From positions 1 through 5,608 of the forward strand of contig DLGS01000111.1 of NCBI GenBank assembly GCA_002482815.1: a stretch of 5,608 nt of DNA. Reading direction: 5' to 3'. The notes under the pieces are model-generated. The model saw only the letters and a program-made list of their open reading frames with translations. It did not search any database and was not told where the DNA came from. This DNA is from Bacteroidetes bacterium UBA7688 (GTDB taxonomy: Bacteria; Bacteroidota; Bacteroidia; Chitinophagales; Chitinophagaceae). The stretch's first letter is position 1. The number at the start of each line of letters is the position of its first letter. Both the position numbers and the translations under genes were made by a program. Positions 1 through 4,513 of the stretch are shown here, in pieces.

Positions 1-57
1 TTTATAAAGGAATTTATCTCCGCCTGGGTCCCTGGCGGAGATAAATTCCTTTATAAA
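1..57. repeat. Near-perfect 57-base palindrome at the left edge
   Basis: Bases 1-24 are the exact reverse complement of bases 34-57. Inside them, a T/T mismatch (25/33) is followed by GGG/CCC (26-28/30-32) around a single T at 29, so 27 of 28 pairs match. The right arm encodes GDKFLYK, which fits the protein repeat downstream, so that arm is probably original coding sequence and the left arm a copy. Because the structure begins at base 1, its true left end cannot be seen. It may be a real hairpin or a fold-back at a contig end. Confidence 0.9.
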
Positions 58-978
58 TATTCAGGTGGCTTAATGACAGAAGAAATCAGGCAGCAATGGC
101 TGAACCCTGTCTGGATAAACAGTTCCAAAACTACTTACACCTACACCGGTACTGATCTTACAGCAACATTACTGCAGTATTGGAACGGAGCATCCTGGAT
201 AGATTATGCTTATGGCTCAACTACCTACAGCGGTGGCTTCAAAGTATCGAGCCAGGGAAGTACCTGGAACCCTTCTACCCTATCATGGGATAGTACCAAC
301 CGCAACTTTTGGTCCTACACCGGCTCCCGCCTGGATACTTTTACGAGTCAGAAATGGGATACGCTTAGTTTAGAATTTGAAAATAACAGTCGATATATAA
401 ATGTCTATTCCGACACTAATCTTATGGCCAGTATTTCGCAAACATGGTTAGGTTCGGCCTGGCAAAACACCAATGGCATTGTGTATAACGATCTGCCTTC
501 CGGGAAATTGAATACAAGAGCACATATGAACTGGAATATCAGCACCAACGAATGGGACAGTACATCCCGCGGACATTTCTTTTATAACAGTTACGACAAT
601 CACCTGGAAACACACTACGAACAATGGAAGTCAACCTACTGGGATACCGCCGACATTATCACTAAAGTACATTTCTATTATGATGACGAATTAAAGACCT
701 CCATAAAGCCATCAGACAATCCTTTCCATACGCTTTCGGTCTATCCCAACCCTGCTACAGGAGCAGATCATGTGTATGTTGACTTCCGGGTACAAAATAC
801 AGATCCCGTTCAGATCACTATATTCAATACCCTTGGGCAAACCATTTACAGCGTAAAAGAAACAGGAAGTATCGGCGATCACCTTGTAGAAATTCCATTA
901 CAGCATTTATCTCCCGGCACTTATTTTATAAGGGTATCCGGAAAAGACGGGAACCAGGTCATTAAGCTGCTTAGGTAG
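1..978 (+). CDS. T9SS type A sorting domain protein with aromatic tandem repeats (5'-truncated)
   Basis: The C-terminal 325 codons of a protein predicted to be exported and then secreted or anchored by the type IX system. The frame is open from base 1. The first ATG (base 73, codon 25) is probably internal: codons 18-38 (YKYSGG..., QQW, VW) align without gaps to the next unit at codons 46-66 (YTYTGT..., QYW, SW), so real protein lies upstream of that ATG and the N-terminus with any signal peptide is outside the window. Codons 18-224 are about seven degenerate 28-32-residue units of the form YxYxxxxLxxxxxQxWxxxxW. Codons 238-325 are the sorting domain, with SVYPNP at 246-251, ITIFNTLGQTIY, a PGTYFIRV strand and a terminal KLLR, typical of TIGR04183-type domains. 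Function is unknown; surface adhesion or carbohydrate binding is a guess. The first 8-11 codons lie in a palindrome and may be artefactual. It ends at TAG, 8 bases before a strong hairpin. Confidence 0.85.
   Translation, partial: FIKEFISAWVPGGDKFLYKYSGGLMTEEIRQQWLNPVWINSSKTTYTYTGTDLTATLLQYWNGASWIDYAYGSTTYSGGFKVSSQGSTWNPSTLSWDSTNRNFWSYTGSRLDTFTSQKWDTLSLEFENNSRYINVYSDTNLMASISQTWLGSAWQNTNGIVYNDLPSGKLNTRAHMNWNISTNEWDSTSRGHFFYNSYDNHLETHYEQWKSTYWDTADIITKVHFYYDDELKTSIKPSDNPFHTLSVYPNPATGADHVYVDFRVQNTDPVQITIFNTLGQTIYSVKETGSIGDHLVEIPLQHLSPGTYFIRVSGKDGNQVIKLLR
52..705 (+). repeat. Degenerate tandem protein repeat, about seven 28-32-residue units
   Basis: Read in the frame of the first gene, the units begin at aromatic pairs: YKYSGG (codon 18), YTYTGT (46), YSGGF (76), WSYTGS (104), NVYSDT (134), YNDLPS (162), FYNSYD (194), and a last partial unit FYYDDEL (225). 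Most units carry a Leu or Met about six residues in, then Q-x-W or a similar pair, then a second Trp four or five residues later (QQWLNPVW, QYWNGASW, QTWLGSAW, EQWKSTYW, MNWNISTNEW). The repetition is clear in protein but diverged in DNA, indicating an old duplication series rather than recent slippage. The spacing suggests a regular beta-rich solenoid or propeller-like fold; this is inference. Confidence 0.75.
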
Positions 979-986
979 CAACACAA

Positions 987-1022
987 AAAAGAGGCAAAGA
1001 CGAAATCGTCTTTGCCTCTTTT
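987..1022. terminator. Bidirectional intrinsic terminator
   Basis: A perfect 17-bp stem (987-1003 with 1006-1022) closes on AA; the last A-T pair may be open, giving a GACG-AAAT-CGTC tip. It lies between the TAG of the sorting-domain gene (978) and the end of kdsA (1036), so it can serve both convergent genes. On the plus strand the stem ends in TTTT. On the minus strand the copy is followed by a run of six T, the stronger terminator orientation, so it should work well for kdsA transcripts. Confidence 0.88.
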
Positions 1023-1035
1023 ACAAAAATTACGC

Positions 1036-1851
1036 CTATATCGTTTGCAGATAAGCCTTACGCAGGATAACCAGTTTTTGCAGTAAGGGTTCCAGCAGGT
1101 CCAGGTGCAGCATATTGGCACCGTCAGATTTTGCATTTTTAGGATCGGGATGCGTTTCAATAAACAATCCGTCTGCACCAACTGCAATCGCAGCACGGGC
1201 GATGGTTTCAATCATCGAAGGGTTACCACCAGTGACACCACTTGTTTGGTTGGGTTGTTGCAAAGAATGCGTGCAATCCATTACCACCGGCACACCCATT
1301 GCTTTCATTGTCGGGAAAGAACGGTAATCGACCACCAGGTCCTGATAACCGAATGTTGTACCACGGTCGGTCAATACGACATTGTTGTTTCCGCTCTGCT
1401 GTATTTTATCGACGGCAAATTGCATCGCTTCCGGAGACAGGAATTGTCCCTTTTTTACATTCACTACTTTACCCGTTTGCGCAGCAGCCACCAGGATATC
1501 GGTTTGCCTGCACAGGAAAGCCGGAATCTGCAATACGTCTACATATTCAGCAGCCATTGCAGCTTCGTTGGCAGCGTGTATATCCGTCACCACCGGCACA
1601 GCTAATCGCTCGCCTACTTTCTTCAATATCTGCAAAGCCTTTTCGTCGCCAATACCGGTGAAACTATCCAGGCGCGTGCGGTTGGCCTTGCGGTAAGATC
1701 CCTTAAAAATGTAAGGAATTTCCAATCGTTTACAGATAGCTGAAATCCGTTCAGCTATCTGCATCGCTATCTCTTCACCTTCGATGGCACAAGGTCCCGC
1801 CATGATGAAGAAATTATTTGCACTTGTTTGTTGATTTGATAAAATGTTCAT
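1036..1851 (-). CDS. kdsA: 3-deoxy-8-phosphooctulonate (Kdo-8-P) synthase, metal-dependent class
   Basis: Cytoplasmic enzyme condensing phosphoenolpyruvate with arabinose 5-phosphate to give Kdo 8-phosphate, the precursor of the Kdo sugar linking lipid A to the LPS core. The 271 residues form one DAHP-synthase-like TIM barrel of normal length. Visible motifs are AGPCAIE (18-24), FKGSYRKANR (49-58), the PEP and phosphate loop IPAFLCRQTD (109-118), NVKKGQF (131-137), DRGTTFGY (162-169), DCTHSLQQP (192-200) and ETHPDP (232-237). C21, H195, E232 and D243 match the metal ligands I recall for Aquifex aeolicus KdsA (C11, H185, E222, D233) with a constant offset of ten. The Cys in place of the Asn of E. 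coli-type enzymes marks the metal-dependent class. The ATG at 1851 leaves a short leader before the catalytic AGPC, so a later start is unlikely. The upstream leader is T-rich with no clear Shine-Dalgarno. A heptamer-repeat hairpin ends 13 bases upstream, and the strong hairpin at 987-1022 follows. Confidence 0.97.
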   Translation of the reverse strand: MNILSNQQTSANNFFIMAGPCAIEGEEIAMQIAERISAICKRLEIPYIFKGSYRKANRTRLDSFTGIGDEKALQILKKVGERLAVPVVTDIHAANEAAMAAEYVDVLQIPAFLCRQTDILVAAAQTGKVVNVKKGQFLSPEAMQFAVDKIQQSGNNNVVLTDRGTTFGYQDLVVDYRSFPTMKAMGVPVVMDCTHSLQQPNQTSGVTGGNPSMIETIARAAIAVGADGLFIETHPDPKNAKSDGANMLHLDLLEPLLQKLVILRKAYLQTI

Positions 1852-1864
1852 TTAAAAAAAATTA

Positions 1865-1934
1865 AGAGGGGACAGGTGTCAGGAGTTAGGGGTCAGGAGT
1901 TAGGGGTCAGGAGTTAGGGGTCAGTAGTCAGGGA
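1865..1934 (+). repeat. Heptanucleotide array A, 10 units, consensus nnAGnnn (TCAGGAG/TTAGGGG)
   Basis: Ten consecutive in-phase 7-mers, each with AG at positions 3-4. AGAGGGG and ACAGGTG come first, then TCAGGAG-TTAGGGG three times (1879-1920, three identical 14-mers), then TCAGTAG and TCAGGGA. The exact 14-mer copies suggest recent duplication. The array lies in the leader of kdsA, leaving 13 bases to its ATG. On the kdsA-sense strand it reads C-rich (CTCCTGA). Confidence 0.9.
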
Positions 1935-1956
1935 TTTAACGAAAACTATTAACTCA

Positions 1957-2082
1957 TTCCTGTTTACTGATTACTGTTTACTAATTCCTATTCACTGATT
2001 ACTGAATACTGTTCACTGATTACTGATTACTGAATACTGAATACTGAATACTGACTACTGTTCACTGATACCTGTTTACTAA
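1957..2082 (-). repeat. Heptanucleotide array B, 18 uninterrupted units, consensus TCAGTAA on the minus strand
   Basis: Eighteen adjacent 7-mers with no phase slip. On the plus strand all 18 have CT at positions 4-5, 15 of 18 have G at position 6, and 15 of 18 have A at position 3. Commonest units are TTACTGA, ATACTGA and TCACTGA. ATACTGA occurs three times in a row at 2034-2054, and TTCACTGATTACTGA occurs twice (1991-2005, 2012-2026), a 21-base higher-order period. Read on the minus strand the units are TCAGTAA, TCAGTAT and TCAGTGA, related to array A but in opposite orientation. The last unit contains the stop codon of the M16 gene. Confidence 0.93.
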
Positions 2083-3362
2083 ACCACTACTATTTCCATA
2101 AAGTCGTTCTTATTAAAATACTTTTGAGCCAGTGCCTGTAGTTCATCAGCAGTAATGTTCTTGTAAATCTGAATATTTTCGTTAAAACGCTCTATGGTAA
2201 AGCCATTCAGGATAAGCGAACGCCAGCGTTGCATAATTGAAAATGGTCCGTCGAGGTCGCCAAGGATATTGCCCAGCAGATAGTTTTTTACCAACAGTAA
2301 TTCTTCTTCATCAATCTTTTCGCTGCACAGCAAATCCATTTCTTTATAAATTTCGCTGACCGCCTGATCGATTACATCACGACCAACTTCAGTATGAATA
2401 GTCAAAGAAGCATCGTTCGAAAATGCACCGATAGAACTATAAATTCCGTAGGTAAAGCCTTTTTCCTCGCGGATATTACTCATAAGCCTGGAGCCAAAAT
2501 AGCCACCAAAAACCGTATTCAATACGACCATTGGTGCAAAGTCAGGATGCTTGCGGGTGATAAACCTGCGCCCGATCCGGATAGCACCCTGCACCCCATT
2601 CGGGTCGTTGCTGATGCGCCTTTTCTTTTCAGCCGAAGCATTCACTTCAAACATTTGTTCTGTTGAAGATGTAGCATCATTATTGTGTTTTCCGAAAATA
2701 GAATCCACCAGTTGCACTTCATTATCCGAAACTTTTCCGGCCATAAAAATTTTGACTTCCGAAAGGCGGTAATGATTTTTATGAAAAGCTTTCAGGTCGG
2801 CGGCAGTCAGGGCTTCAATCGTTTCCTGGCGGGAGAATTTTCCATAAGGATGAGCAGAACCAAATAGTGCTGCATCGATTTGCTGGTTGGCCACAAACTC
2901 GCATTCACGTAAGCTAACCAATAGGCGCTGAATAGCATTTTGCTTATACAGTTCCAGCTCGTGCTCCGGGAATATCGGATTGAGCATTACATCTGAAACG
3001 ATAGGCAATAAAGCCGGCAGGTGTTTCGTCATCGCATCCAAAGTGATGGTTGTATGATCATTACCCGCGTTTACTTTCAGGCTTGCACCATAAAATTCCA
3101 GCGCTTCGTTTATCTGTTTTGCAGTTTGATTCAGGGTGCCGTTTTTCAACTGTCCGGCGGTAGCCTGCGACACGGATTGTTTTTCTTCCTGCCAGATTCC
3201 GGCCGGGAAAACCCAATTTAATTCTACGACATCCTGCACCCCGGCATTCAACCAATACAGATGGGTTCCATTGGCCAATGTGCTCGTAGTAATGGGTGGC
3301 AGCGCATAATCAAATGCAACCGGATCCTGGATAACTGGGGCAATACTTCTGTCTACGCTCAT
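2079..3362 (-). CDS. M16-family (insulinase/processing-peptidase-like) protein, non-catalytic subunit type
   Basis: A 427-residue two-domain M16B protein. The N-terminal domain starts NGTHLYWLN and contains the helix where active members carry HxxEH. Aligning the conserved NGT and the following TAKQINEALEFYGA with active relatives puts Q66, A69 and G70 (numbered from the ATG) where His, Glu and His should be, so zinc binding is not expected. The C-terminal domain has VFGGYFGSRLMSNIREEKGFTYGI with R292 and Y305, the Arg/Tyr signature of the non-catalytic subunit in two-chain M16B peptidases, which helps hold substrate. It would therefore need a partner with HxxEH; none lies in this window. No signal peptide is evident. 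The ATG at 3362 is preferred to the TTG immediately upstream at 3365. The gap to oxyR is 45 bases with no good promoter seen, so read-through from oxyR is plausible. The TAG lies within heptamer array B. Confidence 0.9.
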   Translation of the reverse strand: MSVDRSIAPVIQDPVAFDYALPPITTSTLANGTHLYWLNAGVQDVVELNWVFPAGIWQEEKQSVSQATAGQLKNGTLNQTAKQINEALEFYGASLKVNAGNDHTTITLDAMTKHLPALLPIVSDVMLNPIFPEHELELYKQNAIQRLLVSLRECEFVANQQIDAALFGSAHPYGKFSRQETIEALTAADLKAFHKNHYRLSEVKIFMAGKVSDNEVQLVDSIFGKHNNDATSSTEQMFEVNASAEKKRRISNDPNGVQGAIRIGRRFITRKHPDFAPMVVLNTVFGGYFGSRLMSNIREEKGFTYGIYSSIGAFSNDASLTIHTEVGRDVIDQAVSEIYKEMDLLCSEKIDEEELLLVKNYLLGNILGDLDGPFSIMQRWRSLILNGFTIERFNENIQIYKNITADELQALAQKYFNKNDFMEIVVV

Positions 3363-3407
3363 CAATATATTTTGAGTGATCTGAAAAATGTAAATTAAAA
3401 ATTCCGT

Positions 3408-4367
3408 TTAGCTCAAACGGGAAGACTGGATACGGAGAATTTTTCGCTTCTTGGTTTGTGCACGCATTTTCTCGGGCACGAGCAATAATACTTCGTCAAT
3501 GAGGCTTTGCAACAAGGTTATTTTTACAAACTGATTGTTGGTCACCAGACTGATTTCGCGCACCGGTTCCGGGTCTTCAAAATATCGAACCCTGTCCTGC
3601 TGGTCTTCCGTAAAATCATTGACCGCCAGTTCCGGCAGAACAGTCATTCCTTTGTTTCTGTCCACCAGCTTGCGGAGGGTGTCCACATTACTGCTGTCGT
3701 ACTGAAAGCTTTTATTGGCCTGCAATTCGTGGATATGATCGCTGCACAAATCAAGAATCTGGTTGCGCATACAATGGCCTTCATTCAATAATAATAAACG
3801 GTCCATCTCGATATCAGAAGCCGCAATCAGTTTCTTTTTCAAGGCTTTTTCGCCTTCCGAAAAATAGCCGACAAAGGGTTCATAAAATAAAGGATATTCC
3901 TGGATTCCACTATTCTCCAAAGGTGTGCTGACAATAGCGGCATCAATTTCATTGTTCTTAAGGGTAGAAATAATTTGTGCCGTTTCCATTTCCTTTACCT
4001 GCAAACGCACATCCGGATAATCGTTGGAATAACGTTCCAGCAAGCCCGGCATTAAATAAGGAGCAACAGAAGGAATAACGGCAAGTTTGAACATTCCGGC
4101 CACAATACCCTGGTTGCTCTTTACCAGTTCAAACACCTTTTCGCACTCGGCCAGAATTTGTTTGGCCTGCTCAATAATAGGAGCGCCAATCGCAGTTACG
4201 GTGTTGGGACGGTTATTCCGGTCAAATAATTTTATGCCCAATTCTTCTTCCAGCTTTTGAATCTGCATAGAAAGAGTAGGTTGGGTAACATAACATTTTT
4301 CGGCAGCGGCAACAAAACTGTGATAGGTTGCAACTGCGACGGCATATTCTAGTTGAGTTATTGTCAT
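3408..4367 (-). CDS. oxyR: OxyR-type LysR-family peroxide-sensing transcription regulator
   Basis: A 319-residue cytoplasmic DNA-binding regulator of the LysR family. The winged helix-turn-helix spans residues 1-60, with SFVAAAEKCYVTQPTLSMQIQKLE around the recognition helix and LGIKLFDR closing the motif. The effector domain begins at about residue 90. C199 and C208 (LNEGHCMRNQILDLCSD) have the same numbers and nine-residue spacing as the redox-active pair of E. coli OxyR; H198 and R201 are also present, and the following VDTLRKLVDRNKGMTVLPELAV matches that family. Oxidation would form a disulfide and change DNA binding. Residue 100, Thr in the E. coli protein as I recall it, is Ser here (VIPSVAPYL); T129 is kept. 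The C-terminus is basic (KKRKILRIQSSR). The ATG at 4367 gives the standard N-terminus. It is divergent from the cystathionine beta-synthase-type gene and has its own promoter at 4420-4453; the M16 gene follows after 45 bases. Confidence 0.95.
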   Translation of the reverse strand: MTITQLEYAVAVATYHSFVAAAEKCYVTQPTLSMQIQKLEEELGIKLFDRNNRPNTVTAIGAPIIEQAKQILAECEKVFELVKSNQGIVAGMFKLAVIPSVAPYLMPGLLERYSNDYPDVRLQVKEMETAQIISTLKNNEIDAAIVSTPLENSGIQEYPLFYEPFVGYFSEGEKALKKKLIAASDIEMDRLLLLNEGHCMRNQILDLCSDHIHELQANKSFQYDSSNVDTLRKLVDRNKGMTVLPELAVNDFTEDQQDRVRYFEDPEPVREISLVTNNQFVKITLLQSLIDEVLLLVPEKMRAQTKKRKILRIQSSRLS

Positions 4368-4419
4368 TAAAAACGGGTTATTTAAAAAAGAAATGGATTC
4401 TTATAAAAAAGGTTCCGGC

Positions 4420-4453
4420 CAAAGGTAGTTTTAATATTAACGCTTTCGCCAAA
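4420..4453 (-). promoter_or_regulatory. oxyR promoter (Bacteroidota type, TTTG-N22-TACCTTTG)
   Basis: On the minus strand TTTG (4453-4450) is followed after 22 bases by TACCTTTG (4427-4420), a full match to the Bacteroidota -7 element TAnnTTTG with its -33 TTTG. Transcription would start near 4413, giving a leader of about 46 bases before the oxyR ATG. Assigned from motif and spacing only. Confidence 0.7.
4431..4440. promoter_or_regulatory. Candidate LysR-type operator, palindrome TTAATATTAA
   Basis: A perfect 10-bp palindrome lying inside the spacer between the -33 and -7 elements of the oxyR promoter. LysR-family regulators commonly bind AT-rich dyads over their own promoter in a divergent region, so it could be an OxyR autoregulation site. 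AT-rich palindromes of this length also arise by chance, and it does not match the longer E. coli OxyR consensus well. Confidence 0.35.
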
Positions 4454-4484
4454 TGCGAGACCCGTTCAAAAATAATAAAATGCC

Positions 4485-4492
4485 TACTTTCG
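4485..4492 (+). promoter_or_regulatory. Candidate -7 element for the cystathionine beta-synthase-type gene (TACTTTCG)
   Basis: TACTTTCG resembles the Bacteroidota -7 element TAnnTTTG with one change, and it is placed so that transcription would start about 15 bases before the ATG at 4514. No convincing -33 TTTG is seen at the right distance. The short leader is AT-rich (TTAATAAAATTTT before the ATG), as is common for genes of this phylum. Confidence 0.45.
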
Positions 4493-4513
4493 CAGCACAT
4501 TTAATAAAATTTT

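Noticed and set aside
1105..1696. Several plus-strand open frames opposite kdsA
   Set aside because: They overlap a gene with all expected KdsA catalytic residues, are rich in Arg, Cys and His as reverse-strand shadows usually are, and show no recognisable domain.
1868..1920. G-quadruplex in array A
   Set aside because: GGGG runs at 1868, 1889, 1903 and 1917 are separated by 10-17 bases, longer than usual quadruplex loops; only a weak two-layer form could be drawn.
1940..1948. kdsA promoter TAGTTTTCG in the spacer between the two arrays
   Set aside because: It departs from TAnnTTTG and has no upstream TTTG at a suitable distance, so it is not strong enough to list as a feature.
1865..2082. 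CRISPR array
   Set aside because: The unit is seven bases with no unique spacers between conserved repeats, and no cas gene is present.
2394..3255. Short open frames opposite or overlapping the M16 gene
   Set aside because: The M16 frame gives a complete two-domain protein; the others resemble no known family and have unlikely composition.
3363..3365. TTG start for the M16 gene
   Set aside because: It adds a single residue before an ATG and no ribosome-binding site favours it; the ATG at 3362 is simpler.
4372..4466. Inverted pair AACGGGT (4372-4378) and ACCCGTT (4460-4466) flanking the divergent promoters
   Set aside because: Only seven bases and 81 bases apart; easily expected by chance, with no support from other copies.
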